This document shows, piece by piece, positions 20,276-27,883 of a stretch of DNA of 64,000 bases (position 1 is its first letter; each line of letters begins with the position of its first letter). The stretch spans positions 1-64,000 of the forward strand of contig JALSGS010000030.1 of assembly GCA_026982695.1 (NCBI GenBank), read 5' to 3'. The DNA comes from Saprospiraceae bacterium. GTDB taxonomy: Bacteria; Bacteroidota; Bacteroidia; Chitinophagales; Saprospiraceae. The position numbers were made by a program, and so were the translations under genes. The notes under the pieces were generated by a model. It did not search any database. It worked only from the letters and a program-made list of their open reading frames with translations, and had not been told where the DNA came from.

Positions 20276-20470
20276 GGCCTTTGCGCGAAAAGCTGCCAAT
20301 CACCTTAACCTGCTGTAGATTGGCAATGCTTTCGGTAGTGAGCGCCTATGTGTAGACATTCACTCACTTTGTTGTGGACATACGCGCGCATGGGCTAGTG
20401 GGCATTTTGGGTACATGTGGTAAAAGTGCTTTTTTTGAGCTCATTTTGGAAATCACCCGATACTGTGATT

Positions 20471-21007
20471 ATGATCAAGCAACAAGTCGTCTGGTTGCGA
20501 AGCTTGCGCAAATGGCACCGCCGAATCGGCCTTGCACTCGCTGTATTCTTGAGTATTAGTGCGGTTTCGGGGCTGTTGTTGGGCTGGAAGAAGCAGCTCG
20601 CTTGGCTACAGCCACCCACGCAAAAAAGTGAAAGGGCACCTCTGTCTCAGTGGTTGCCATTGGATTCTTTAGCACAAGTGGCTGTACGGGCTTTGCGCGA
20701 TTCGGTACCTGCACTTGGCGATTGGCGCATTGCCAGAATGGACGTACGCCCTGGAAAAGGCATAGTGAAGGTCCGTTTTGAAAGTGGATGGTGGGAAGTG
20801 CAGCTGGAAGGCACGACTGCCAAAGTGCGGAGTGTCGCACGCCGTCATGCCGACTGGATAGAGCACATTCATGATGGCAGCATAGTTTCTGAAGGGTTTA
20901 AGTTGTTGTCTATGAATGTTTTAGGTGTATGCGTGCTGGCTCTACTGGCAACCGGATGGTGGTTGTGGTGGAGCCCACGGCGTATACGTGCACGTAAAAG
21001 GCGGTAA
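20471..21007 (+). CDS. PepSY-associated transmembrane protein
   Basis: 178 residues from the ATG at 20471. It has two membrane helices: RKWHRRIGLALAVFLSISAVSGLLLGWK (near residues 12-39) and LLSMNVLGVCVLALLATGWWLWW (near 146-168), with a soluble extracytoplasmic domain between them. The conserved WHRRIG and WIEHIHDG elements are those of PepSY-associated TM (iron-regulated) proteins, often linked to ferric reductase or siderophore functions. It is shorter than typical four-helix PepSY proteins but resembles the small two-helix form common in this phylum. Function is inferred only at family level. Confidence 0.8.
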   Translation: MIKQQVVWLRSLRKWHRRIGLALAVFLSISAVSGLLLGWKKQLAWLQPPTQKSERAPLSQWLPLDSLAQVAVRALRDSVPALGDWRIARMDVRPGKGIVKVRFESGWWEVQLEGTTAKVRSVARRHADWIEHIHDGSIVSEGFKLLSMNVLGVCVLALLATGWWLWWSPRRIRARKRR

Positions 21008-21071
21008 GAGATTGAGGTGCTTGGAGATCGTAACTGCATGGCGGACAGGTAGCATTTTTTTAGCAGTTGCT

Positions 21072-21102
21072 TTTGAAAAAAACTTCTGAACGCGTACGTT
21101 TG
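21072..21102 (+). promoter_or_regulatory. Promoter of the Phe/Tyr biosynthesis operon
   Basis: TTTG (21072-21075), exactly 19 nt, then TACGTTTG (21095-21102), a full match to the Bacteroidota TTTG-N19-TAnnTTTG promoter. Transcription would start near 21109, about 29 nt before the first leader peptide. Confidence 0.75.
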
Positions 21103-21137
21103 TACCGCAACCATTACCCAGCGAAGCATCTCTACTC

Positions 21138-21200
21138 ATGGCGTACCGCTCAGCATATTACTTTTACTTTTTTTGCTTTTTCAGTTCCTGCCGGGGCTGA
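21138..21200 (+). CDS. Leader peptide 1 of the aromatic operon (Tyr/Phe sensor)
   Basis: A 20-codon frame reads MAYRSAYYFYFFCFFSSCRG then TGA. It holds four Tyr and five Phe codons, nine of twenty residues, with seven of them within the run YYFYFFCFF. Its stop lies on the upstream strand of a predicted antiterminator (21189-21198). This is the layout of a ribosome-sensing leader peptide: a ribosome waiting for Tyr- or Phe-tRNA stops upstream and leaves that strand free, while one that reaches the stop covers it. The frame is too short for routine gene finders. Expression is inferred, not shown. Confidence 0.85.
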   Translation: MAYRSAYYFYFFCFFSSCRG

Positions 21201-21245
21201 GGCGAGCGCATGTGTAGTGCAGAGCTTCGTTTTAAAGTCCCGGTA
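21189..21245 (+). promoter_or_regulatory. Antiterminator 1
   Basis: TGCCGGGGCT (21189-21198) pairs with AGTCCCGGTA (21236-21245), ten pairs including two G-U. The 3' strand includes almost the whole 5' arm of terminator 1, so the two structures exclude each other. Confidence 0.75.
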
Positions 21246-21262
21246 AACGGGACTTTTTTTTT
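21234..21262 (+). terminator. Attenuator terminator 1
   Basis: AAAGTCCCG (21234-21242), loop GTAAA, CGGGACTTT (21248-21256), continuing as a nine-T run (21254-21262). It lies 34 nt after the leader 1 stop. Confidence 0.9.
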
Positions 21263-21290
21263 GCCCAATGCCCTGATCAAGAAGAACCAG

Positions 21291-21362
21291 ATGAACTGCA
21301 TGGGATACACGTATTACTATTTTTTTAGCCTAATGGACCATCGGCGCCTATGGGTTGTGTAG
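21291..21362 (+). CDS. Leader peptide 2 of the aromatic operon (Tyr/Phe sensor)
   Basis: A 23-codon frame starts at the ATG at 21291, preceded by purine-rich AAGAAGAACCAG, and ends at TAG (21360-21362). Its core reads MGYTYYYFFSLMD, with four Tyr and two Phe codons at 21306-21326. A ribosome held there would cover to about 21332, leaving the antiterminator strand at 21335-21346 free. A ribosome at the stop would cover that strand and let the terminator form. It follows terminator 1 by 28 nt, so it is only transcribed after readthrough of the first attenuator. Confidence 0.87.
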   Translation: MNCMGYTYYYFFSLMDHRRLWVV

Positions 21363-21388
21363 CACATTTCCATACTTGCTGATGGTCC
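21335..21388 (+). promoter_or_regulatory. Antiterminator 2
   Basis: GGACCATCGGCG (21335-21346) pairs with TGCTGATGGTCC (21377-21388), twelve continuous pairs with two G-U. It takes up the first three bases of the terminator 2 stem. Confidence 0.85.
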
Positions 21389-21407
21389 CGCTACGGCGGG
21401 ATTTTTT
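21386..21407 (+). terminator. Attenuator terminator 2
   Basis: TCCCGC (21386-21391), loop TACG, GCGGGA (21396-21401), then six T. The C(UACG)G cap is a UNCG-type tetraloop, known to be unusually stable. It lies 24 nt after the leader 2 stop and 24 nt before pheA. Confidence 0.92.
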
Positions 21408-21431
21408 GTTTGACCTGATAACGATGATCCG

Positions 21432-22346
21432 ATGAACACTACATCTACACCTGTGTCGCCACAAGTCGCTACTCAATCGGCAGTATTGCCTGTGCTCATA
21501 CAGGGAGTGCGCGGCGCGTTCCACGAGTTGGCAGCGCGTCGTTTTTTTTCCAAGCAATCCATACAGATTGTGCCTGCCGACACCTTTGCCGAGCTGGTAG
21601 CACGGGTAGCTGATCCACAGGCGCAGGCAGTAGGTGTGATGGCTATAGAAAACTCTTTGGGAGGTACTTTGCTCCAGAATTATATGCTGTTGCAAGAGAG
21701 CAACTTGCATATAACTGGCGAGGTGTATTTGCGCATTAGCCAGCACTTGATGGCCTTGCCTGGGACCACTTTGCGGGATTTAGAAGAAGTGCATTCTCAT
21801 CCCATGGCTATTGCACAATGCCGCGAGTTTTTCCACCAGTATCCTCATATCCGTTTGGTGGAAGCTTCCGATACTGCACTGAGCGCGCAGCAAATTGCCC
21901 AACAGCAATTGTGCAAAGTAGGAGCTATTGCGAGTACTTTGGCAGCTGAGTTGTATGGCTTGGAGATACTGGCTGCCGAGATCGAAACACATAAACTCAA
22001 CTATACCCGATTTCTAGTTATTGGTAAGGAGCCTCTTCAGCAGCTCGAGCAGGAGTTTAAAGTATCCATTTCGTTTGCGCTCACTCACGAGGTAGGTAGC
22101 CTACATCAGGTGTTAGCTGTCTTGGCAGCTTATCAACTCAACCTGACGAAAATCCAATCTGCTCCCATATTGGGTAGGCCGTGGGAGTATCGATTTTTCA
22201 TCGACTTTGTCGCAAGTGGCTCTTTGAGCTGGCAGCAAGGCCTTGATGCCATCAGACCGCTAGTCAGTGAGTTGCGCCTGCTGGGTGCCTATCCTTGTGG
22301 ACAGATCGACGGGTTCGCTACATCAACGGATAAAAAACATAGGTGA
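21432..22346 (+). CDS. pheA: Prephenate dehydratase
   Basis: 304 residues. It converts prephenate to phenylpyruvate, the committed step to phenylalanine. The catalytic domain (about 20-200) shows AIENSLGG, HSHPMAIAQCREF and NYTRFLVIG, the Thr-Arg-Phe active-site signature. The C-terminal ACT domain (about 212-295: ALTHEVGSLHQVLAVLAAYQLNLTKIQSAPI) is the usual phenylalanine-binding regulatory module. It is a stand-alone dehydratase; the chorismate mutase activity is on the last gene of the operon. First structural gene after the tandem attenuators; its last base overlaps the next start. Confidence 0.93.
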   Translation: MNTTSTPVSPQVATQSAVLPVLIQGVRGAFHELAARRFFSKQSIQIVPADTFAELVARVADPQAQAVGVMAIENSLGGTLLQNYMLLQESNLHITGEVYLRISQHLMALPGTTLRDLEEVHSHPMAIAQCREFFHQYPHIRLVEASDTALSAQQIAQQQLCKVGAIASTLAAELYGLEILAAEIETHKLNYTRFLVIGKEPLQQLEQEFKVSISFALTHEVGSLHQVLAVLAAYQLNLTKIQSAPILGRPWEYRFFIDFVASGSLSWQQGLDAIRPLVSELRLLGAYPCGQIDGFATSTDKKHR

Positions 22347-23569
22347 TGATCATTCGACCGGCACGGCGCCTTGGGCAGGTGCACGAGTACTACTTTTCGC
22401 GCAAGCTGAGCGAAATTGCCCAGATGAATCAGCAGGGAGCACCTGTGCTGAACTTAGGCATTGGCAGTCCCGATCTGCCACCCCCACCGCAAGTTGTGGA
22501 TGTATTGAAACGCCATAGTAACGATCCACATGCCCATAGCTATCAGAGCTATCGCGGATTGGCCGAGTTGAGAGCGGCTTTTGCCAAGTGGTACGAGCGT
22601 CATTTTGAGGTGGCACTCCATCCTGATAGGGAAGTGTTGCCATTGATAGGCTCTAAAGAGGGCATTATGCATCTGGCCATGACGTGGCTGGAAGCGGGCG
22701 ATGAAGTATTGGTGCCCGACCCGGGTTATCCTGCTTATGCAGCGGCGTCGCGTCTGGCAGGTGCGAAAGTGCGTACTTATCCATTGTGTGCGTCGCATGG
22801 GTGGTTGCCCGACTTGGATCAGCTTCAGCGCACTGACTTGAGTCGTGTCAAGCTCATGTGGGTGAATTATCCACACATGCCTACTGGTGCACCTGCTACT
22901 GCGGAGCTTTTTGCTGCGTTGGTGGCTTTCGCCAAAAAGCACCACGTGCTGTTGGTCAACGACAACCCTTATAGCTTCATCCTCAACGATCGTCCTTTGA
23001 GCATTTTATCAGTAGCAGGAGCCAAGGAGGTAGCTGTAGAGCTCAACTCGCTCAGTAAATCGCACAATATGGCCGGATGGCGCATTGGCCTGTTGGCGGG
23101 TAAGGCTGAATACCTGAGCGAGGTATTGCGTTTTAAAAGCAATATGGATTCGGGCATGTTCAAACCCGCCCAGCTGGCAGCAGTAGCTGCATTGGAAGCT
23201 GAAGATGCGTGGTACGAGGCACTCAATGCCGAGTATCGGCATCGCAAGGCGTGGGCTCAACGACTATTGACGGCACTTGGCTGCACCTTTGATACCTGCC
23301 AGGTAGGTATGTTTGTTTGGGCACGTGTACCAGCGCGCTGGCCCGATGCCTTTGCCATGTCGGATGATCTGTTGCAAAGGGCACGCCTGTTCTTAACGCC
23401 AGGTGGCATTTTTGGTCAGCAGGGGCAAGCATGGATACGTGTGTCGTTGTGTAACCCTCCTGCTGTGTGGCGCGAAGCCATGAAGCGCCTCGAACGTGCT
23501 GGACTTATCACCCCTGCAACGCAGGCAGATTGCCCAGCTCCTTGTTTGCCGAAAGGCCAAGTACATTAA
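22346..23569 (+). CDS. Class I/II aminotransferase (aromatic branch)
   Basis: 407 residues from the ATG at 22346, which overlaps the pheA stop as TGATG. A GTG three bases earlier is possible. It is a fold-type I PLP enzyme: LNLGIGSPDLPPP near the N-terminus, DPGYPAYAAASRLAG, VNYPHMPTGAPA (the NPTG equivalent is NYPHMPTG), NDNPYSFI, and the Schiff-base lysine in NSLSKSHNMAGWRIG. Given its place between prephenate dehydratase and prephenate dehydrogenase it most likely transaminates phenylpyruvate and 4-hydroxyphenylpyruvate to Phe and Tyr. Similar enzymes also make LL-diaminopimelate or alanine, so substrate is inferred from context. Confidence 0.88.
   Translation: MIIRPARRLGQVHEYYFSRKLSEIAQMNQQGAPVLNLGIGSPDLPPPPQVVDVLKRHSNDPHAHSYQSYRGLAELRAAFAKWYERHFEVALHPDREVLPLIGSKEGIMHLAMTWLEAGDEVLVPDPGYPAYAAASRLAGAKVRTYPLCASHGWLPDLDQLQRTDLSRVKLMWVNYPHMPTGAPATAELFAALVAFAKKHHVLLVNDNPYSFILNDRPLSILSVAGAKEVAVELNSLSKSHNMAGWRIGLLAGKAEYLSEVLRFKSNMDSGMFKPAQLAAVAALEAEDAWYEALNAEYRHRKAWAQRLLTALGCTFDTCQVGMFVWARVPARWPDAFAMSDDLLQRARLFLTPGGIFGQQGQAWIRVSLCNPPAVWREAMKRLERAGLITPATQADCPAPCLPKGQVH
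22924..22938 (-). repeat. Sister iterated motif TTTTTGGCGAAAGCC, copy B
   Basis: Perfect copy on the minus strand in the aminotransferase gene. The coding strand reads Ala-Phe-Ala-Lys-Lys. Together with copy C it shares 18 bases, GGTGGCTTTCGCCAAAAA. Confidence 0.7.
23545..23557 (+). repeat. Iterated motif TTTGCCGAAAGGC, copy 3
   Basis: Perfect copy, the only one preceded by G rather than A, at the 3' end of the aminotransferase gene where it encodes Leu-Pro-Lys-Gly. Confidence 0.85.
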
Positions 23570-23586
23570 CTTCAAAAAAGATCTCG

Positions 23587-24486
23587 ATGAAGCATATGGA
23601 GCGATCGCAGGTGGTAAGTGTTGTAGGGCTTGGCCTAATTGGTGGATCGATGGCGATCACCTTGAAGGAAAACGGCTTTGCCCATCACGTGATTGGTGTC
23701 GACAAACAACGGGAAAGTGAGGAAAAGGCATTGCGGCGTTGCATTATCGATGAGGCTTTGCCGTTGGAAGAGGCTGTAGCTCAGTCCGATGTGGTATTGT
23801 TGGCTACGCCCGTAGATGTATTGGTCAACTTGTTGCCACAAGTGCTCGACATAGTGGATCGACAAGTCGTTCTGGACATGGGGAGCACAAAGTTTCCGTT
23901 GGTACGTGCCGTAGCCACTCATCGGCGCCGGGGGCGGTACGTGGCGGCGCATCCAATGGCTGGTACTGAGTTTTCGGGCATTGAGGCTGCACAGCCCCAT
24001 CTGTTCGACCACAAGGCTATGGTACTGTGCGACCTTGAGAAGAGCGACCAAGACGCTGTAGCCCTTGCTTATGCTTTGTGTGCCTCTATCCCCATGCAGC
24101 CCGTAAAGCTCGAGGCTGAGGCTCACGACCTGCATGCAGCTTATGTATCGCATATATCTCACATAAGCTCTTTTGCCTTAGCGCTCACCGTATTGGCTAA
24201 AGAGAAGGACGAGCAGCGCATCTTTGAGCTGGCCAGTGGTGGTTTTAGCTCTACGGTGCGTTTGGCTAAGAGCTCGCCCGATATGTGGGTGCCCATCTTT
24301 CGGCAAAACCGCGATTTCGTGCTCGACGTATTGGACGAGCACATCAACCAATTGGCGCGTTTTCGCAGCTTGCTCATCAAAAAAGACTTCGACACCTTCT
24401 ACCGCCTCATCGAAGAGGCTAACGACATCAAGCGCATTCTCGACAAGCCCAAAATGCCTATGGCTGTGCCTCAAAAACTTACTTGA
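23587..24486 (+). CDS. tyrA: Prephenate dehydrogenase
   Basis: 299 residues from the ATG at 23587; a longer frame overlaps the aminotransferase and lacks family similarity. It oxidises prephenate to 4-hydroxyphenylpyruvate for tyrosine synthesis. VVGLGLIGGSMAITLK is the NAD(P)-binding Rossmann loop, followed by VVLLATPVD, LDMGSTK and the substrate-site HPMAGTEFSGI. The C-terminal half is the helical dimerisation domain. No ACT domain is fused. Gap to the aminotransferase is 17 bp. Confidence 0.94.
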   Translation: MKHMERSQVVSVVGLGLIGGSMAITLKENGFAHHVIGVDKQRESEEKALRRCIIDEALPLEEAVAQSDVVLLATPVDVLVNLLPQVLDIVDRQVVLDMGSTKFPLVRAVATHRRRGRYVAAHPMAGTEFSGIEAAQPHLFDHKAMVLCDLEKSDQDAVALAYALCASIPMQPVKLEAEAHDLHAAYVSHISHISSFALALTVLAKEKDEQRIFELASGGFSSTVRLAKSSPDMWVPIFRQNRDFVLDVLDEHINQLARFRSLLIKKDFDTFYRLIEEANDIKRILDKPKMPMAVPQKLT

Positions 24487-24521
24487 TTGTTCATGAACTA
24501 AAAAATAAAATCATCTCCACT

Positions 24522-25613
24522 ATGGATATCCGACCAGTCTTTCCCAATTTTCAACGGCCCGTGCTGATCGCAGGCCCTTGTAGTGCCGAGACGGAAGCTC
24601 AAGTACTGAGTACCGCTCATGCCTTGGCCGAACAAGACATTGATCTGTTTCGAGCAGGCATATGGAAGCCGCGTACGCGACCCGATTCTTTCGAAGGTGT
24701 AGGGGCTAAAGGTTTGGCATGGTTGCGGCGCGTCAAAGAAGAGACGGGCTTAAAGGTAACTACCGAGGTGGCCAACGCCAATCACGTATACGAAGCTTTA
24801 AAGTATGGCATAGATGTGCTTTGGGTAGGTGCACGTACTACGGTCAACCCTTTTAGTGTACAAGAAATTGCCGATGCCTTGCGCGGTGCCGATGTGCCCG
24901 TATTGGTAAAAAACCCCATCAACCCCGATTTGAAGCTGTGGATGGGTGCCATAGAGCGCCTCTACAAAGCAGGCATTACGCGCCTTGCAGCCATTCATAG
25001 GGGCTTTTCCTACTTCGGCGAGACGCGCTATCGCAACGTGCCACGCTGGCAGATTCCGCTCGAGCTCAAACGCCACTTTCCCGACATGCAGCTCATCTGC
25101 GACAATAGCCACATCTGTGGGCGGCGCGATTTATTGCTCGAAGTAGCCCAAAAAGCTTTGGATCTCAACTTCGACGGCCTGATGACCGAGGTGCATCCTA
25201 CACCTGACAAAGCCTGGAGCGATGCAACCCAACAACTGACTCCAGTAGATTTCGTCCATATGGTCGATCAGCTCGTCGTGCGCCAGCCAACAACTGATGA
25301 CACGGACTTTCTCGAAACACTCGACAACTTGCGCCACCAGATCGATGAGCTCGATGAAGAGCTGTTTCAAATATTGGGTCAGCGCATGCAGGTAGCTGAG
25401 CGCATTGGTCTGTATAAAAGGCGCAACAATATTTCCATCTTTCAACCCCACCGTTGGGCACAGATTATCGAAAAGGCGGTGATCAAGGGCAGACAGTGGG
25501 GCCTAAGCCGAGAATTTGTCGAAGTGCTATTCAAAGCCATACATGACGAGAGCATTAACCACCAAGAGCGGGTGATGAAAGCTGCTAATAATGAGCTAAA
25601 CGTCGAAAGATAG
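24522..25613 (+). CDS. Bifunctional DAHP synthase / chorismate mutase
   Basis: 363 residues from the ATG at 24522. Residues 1-265 form a type I-beta DAHP synthase (LIAGPCSAETEAQ, FRAGIWKPRTRPDSFEG, KNPINPDLKLWMGAIERL, ICDNSHICG, MTEVHPTPDKAWSD), which condenses PEP and erythrose-4-phosphate at the entry of the shikimate pathway. Residues about 275-355 form an AroQ-class chorismate mutase (LRHQIDELDEELFQILGQRMQVAERIGLYKR). In this fusion the mutase domain often acts as the feedback sensor for prephenate or chorismate. Last gene of the operon: entry enzyme, mutase and both terminal branches are thus under one attenuator control. Confidence 0.94.
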   Translation: MDIRPVFPNFQRPVLIAGPCSAETEAQVLSTAHALAEQDIDLFRAGIWKPRTRPDSFEGVGAKGLAWLRRVKEETGLKVTTEVANANHVYEALKYGIDVLWVGARTTVNPFSVQEIADALRGADVPVLVKNPINPDLKLWMGAIERLYKAGITRLAAIHRGFSYFGETRYRNVPRWQIPLELKRHFPDMQLICDNSHICGRRDLLLEVAQKALDLNFDGLMTEVHPTPDKAWSDATQQLTPVDFVHMVDQLVVRQPTTDDTDFLETLDNLRHQIDELDEELFQILGQRMQVAERIGLYKRRNNISIFQPHRWAQIIEKAVIKGRQWGLSREFVEVLFKAIHDESINHQERVMKAANNELNVER

Positions 25614-25669
25614 CATTACTAAATGCCCTATGGAAAGGCGTACGTGCCGCATCAATTGTACTGAGGGGA

Positions 25670-25696
25670 TGGTGGGTGATTCACCCACCAATTTTT
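25670..25696 (+). terminator. Terminator of the aromatic operon
   Basis: TGGTGGGT (25670-25677), loop GATTC, ACCCACCA (25683-25690), then ATTTTT. It overlaps the stop codon of the convergent moaA. Confidence 0.75.
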
Positions 25697-26670
25697 GCCA
25701 TCGATTCAGTAGAACTATGTAGCGACCGGCGACGTTCGGCTTCGAAGCCATTGGCTGCACGCATGGATACAGCCTCTGCGATGGTGTCGAGCAGTTGTGC
25801 ATCGGTAGCGCCAGCACGCATGACATCGCGCAAGTTGAATATGCCCTCATCGTATAGGCAAGTGCGCAACTTGCCCAGTGGCGTGATGCGCAAGCGGTTG
25901 CAGCTTCCGCAAAAAGTGCGGCTATAGGCGGGAATTACCCCTACAGTTCCTTTGTAGCTCGGTACCTGATAGTTGAGCGAAGTGCTGTGGGGCGGATCGG
26001 GAATTTTTTGCATCGTGGGAAAGTGTGCTTGTAGCGTTTGCAAGATGCGGCGATAGTCCCATTCGAGCGTCGTCTGCCTGCCGTCGCCATTGAAAGGCAT
26101 CTCTTCAATAAAACGCACGCCTACGGGCAACTCGCGTGTCAGTTCGGCCAGTGGAATGAGGTCGTCCGCGTTATGGGCAGCCATGACCACACAGTTAATC
26201 TTCACTTCAAAACCCAACTCCAGCATGCGCTCTAAGCAATGTAGTACAGCGGGTAGCTCGTCGCGGCGGGTGATTTGTGCAAAGCGTTGCCGGTCAAGGG
26301 TGTCCAGGCTTAGGTTAATTGCTTTGATGCCTAGGGATTTAAGCTCAGGCAAAAAAGGCTCGGTGCGTACGCCATTGGTCGTAATACGCACAGATTCGAT
26401 GCCATCGATAGCTACAAGCTGACGCAGAAATTCCATTAAATCGCGTCGTAGAAATGGCTCACCACCCGTAATGCGCACTTTGTGCACCCCAACACTAGCC
26501 AATACACGTACGATTCGAAGCATTTCCTCGTAGGTTAGCAGTTGCCGTTGGGGCACATAATCAATGCCTTGAGCCGGCATGCAGTAAAAACACCGCAGAT
26601 TGCATCGGTCGGTGACAGCCAGGCGTAGATATGTGATCGGACGGCCGAATTTGTCGTGTAGATAGTTCAT
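25681..26670 (-). CDS. moaA: GTP 3',8-cyclase MoaA
   Basis: 329 residues, radical-SAM enzyme that starts molybdenum cofactor synthesis from GTP. The N-terminal cluster CNLRCFYC (variant of CxxxCxxC within TDRCNLRCFYCM), the ITGGEPFLRRD SAM segment, the C-terminal second cluster CGSCNRLRITPLGKLRTC and the C-terminal Gly-Gly tail (AKIGG), needed for activity, are all present. It stands alone here but about 6 kb from a large molybdopterin enzyme that would need the cofactor. A CRP-like palindrome lies upstream. Confidence 0.96.
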   Translation of the reverse strand: MNYLHDKFGRPITYLRLAVTDRCNLRCFYCMPAQGIDYVPQRQLLTYEEMLRIVRVLASVGVHKVRITGGEPFLRRDLMEFLRQLVAIDGIESVRITTNGVRTEPFLPELKSLGIKAINLSLDTLDRQRFAQITRRDELPAVLHCLERMLELGFEVKINCVVMAAHNADDLIPLAELTRELPVGVRFIEEMPFNGDGRQTTLEWDYRRILQTLQAHFPTMQKIPDPPHSTSLNYQVPSYKGTVGVIPAYSRTFCGSCNRLRITPLGKLRTCLYDEGIFNLRDVMRAGATDAQLLDTIAEAVSMRAANGFEAERRRSLHSSTESMAKIGG

Positions 26671-26793
26671 AGCGCGTCCCCTCCCAAATTTTATTTGTGT
26701 CAGATAATGAAATGCATATGTGCATCTGAGGCCTTCGCCTTATGCTACAACAATGATAGTGGGTAAAGAGATGAAAAACGGGAAAATATCACT

Positions 26794-26817
26794 ACAAAGT
26801 GATCTTGATCACTTTGT
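26794..26817. promoter_or_regulatory. Perfect CRP/FNR-type palindrome
   Basis: ACAAAGTGATC (26794-26804), TT, GATCACTTTGT (26807-26817): an 11-bp perfect inverted repeat with the core GTGATC..GATCAC, close to the CRP consensus TGTGATC-TA-GATCACA. It sits in the 247-bp space between divergent moaA and the oxidoreductase gene, centred 113 bp before the latter's ATG and 135 bp before moaA, so it could control both. Confidence 0.65.
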
Positions 26818-26844
26818 GTCCGTGTGTATGAGAGGCCTGCTACT

Positions 26845-26852
26845 TACCTTTG
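26845..26852 (+). promoter_or_regulatory. -7 element of the oxidoreductase promoter
   Basis: TACCTTTG matches TAnnTTTG. No TTG is seen at the proper -33 distance, which would fit an activator-dependent promoter with the palindrome centred about 53 bases before the start point. Confidence 0.4.
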
Positions 26853-26917
26853 TCGCGTTCGATGTGAAGTTTTTGTGCTTCATACTACCTCTATGCGACT
26901 TAGGAAAAAAAGATCCG

Positions 26918-27883
26918 ATGCCAATTCGTTGGGGAATTTTGGGGCTGGGAAAGATTGCCAAAAAATTCGCTTCGGACTTGCAGTACGTGCCTGATGCACA
27001 GCTCTATGCGGTGGCCTCGCGCTCGAAAAGCAAAGCTGAAGCATTTGCTCGTAGCTTTGGTGCGATGCAGGCCTTTGGCAGTTATGCCGATTTAGCGCTG
27101 TGCCCCGAAGTAGAGGTAGTCTACATCGCTACGCCCCATACTATGCATGCAGTGCACAGTCTTATGTGCATAGAAGCAGGGAAACACGTGCTATGTGAAA
27201 AACTTTTTACTACAGATGCAGACGCCGCACACGCGTTATGCCATGCAGCACAAACCCAACAGTGCTTTATCATGGAAGCTATGTGGACTCAGTTCTTGCC
27301 TGCCTTTCGGCAAATGCTTGAATGGGTCCGCGACGGACAAATAGGACAGATAGTAGCTGTGCAGGCGGACTTTGGCTTTAGAGCTCCCCGTAATCCACAT
27401 CATCGCTTGTGGCAACCACAGTTAGGTGGTGGCGCCCTATGGGATATTGGATGCTACCCCTTGTTTTTGGCACTGCGCCTATTTGGGACTACACCCAAGT
27501 GGTGTGTGCAAGCACATTACATGGATTCACAACAAGTCGATGTGCAAACTACTATCGCAGCACAATGGCCAAATGGCGCTTTGGCGAATTTACATTGCTC
27601 TATAGTGTATCCCATGTCCTGCAGGGCATGGATATATGGCACTCAGGGGCGTGTTTTGCTTCGGCCCCGGTGGCACGAATCGCGTAGCCTCCGCCTTGAG
27701 CAATGGGACGGTACCTCACATTCGGCTACTTTCCAATGGCCCGGTTTTGGCTATCAATTTGAAGCCATGCATGTACAACAATGTATCGCGCAAGGGAGGA
27801 TTGAAAGCCCTGAACTGCCGCACACCCTCAGTATACAACTAGTAGCATGGCTGTGTGCTGTCCAGTGTCGCATCGCAGCTTAA
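26918..27883 (+). CDS. Gfo/Idh/MocA-family oxidoreductase
   Basis: 321 residues from the ATG at 26918 (MPIRWGILGLGKIAKKFA); the open frame back to 26720 covers promoter DNA and a hydrophobic translation with no family similarity. Residues 1-120 are a Rossmann fold, with GILGLGKIA and ATPHTMHA. The catalytic lysine motif reads CEKLF where most members have CEKP. The second half (GGGALWDIGCYPL, with the usual D-x-G-x-H/Y segment) is the dimeric beta-sheet domain. It resembles trans-1,2-dihydrobenzene-1,2-diol dehydrogenase-like members, acting on sugars or related polyols with NAD(P). Substrate unknown. Confidence 0.88.
   Translation: MPIRWGILGLGKIAKKFASDLQYVPDAQLYAVASRSKSKAEAFARSFGAMQAFGSYADLALCPEVEVVYIATPHTMHAVHSLMCIEAGKHVLCEKLFTTDADAAHALCHAAQTQQCFIMEAMWTQFLPAFRQMLEWVRDGQIGQIVAVQADFGFRAPRNPHHRLWQPQLGGGALWDIGCYPLFLALRLFGTTPKWCVQAHYMDSQQVDVQTTIAAQWPNGALANLHCSIVYPMSCRAWIYGTQGRVLLRPRWHESRSLRLEQWDGTSHSATFQWPGFGYQFEAMHVQQCIAQGRIESPELPHTLSIQLVAWLCAVQCRIAA
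27302..27314 (-). repeat. Iterated motif TTTGCCGAAAGGC, copy 4
   Basis: Perfect copy on the minus strand, preceded by A in its own direction, in the Gfo/Idh/MocA gene; the coding strand reads Ala-Phe-Arg-Gln. Confidence 0.85.

Noticed and set aside
20192-20470. Open frame around 20374 upstream of the PepSY gene
   Set aside because: No domain, poor codon pattern, and it overlaps the start of a clear PepSY gene in another frame.
21234-21262. Terminator 1 considered simply as the end of the PepSY gene
   Set aside because: A consensus promoter and a Tyr/Phe-rich mini-frame with a competing antiterminator lie between that gene and the hairpin, so attenuation explains it better.
23467-23586. 40-residue N-terminal extension of TyrA
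   Set aside because: It overlaps the aminotransferase gene in another frame and lacks TyrA similarity; the NAD-binding start fits the ATG at 23587.
26720-26917. 66-residue N-terminal extension of the Gfo/Idh/MocA protein
   Set aside because: It would cover the palindrome and -7 element, and the family start MPIRWGILGLG is at 26918.
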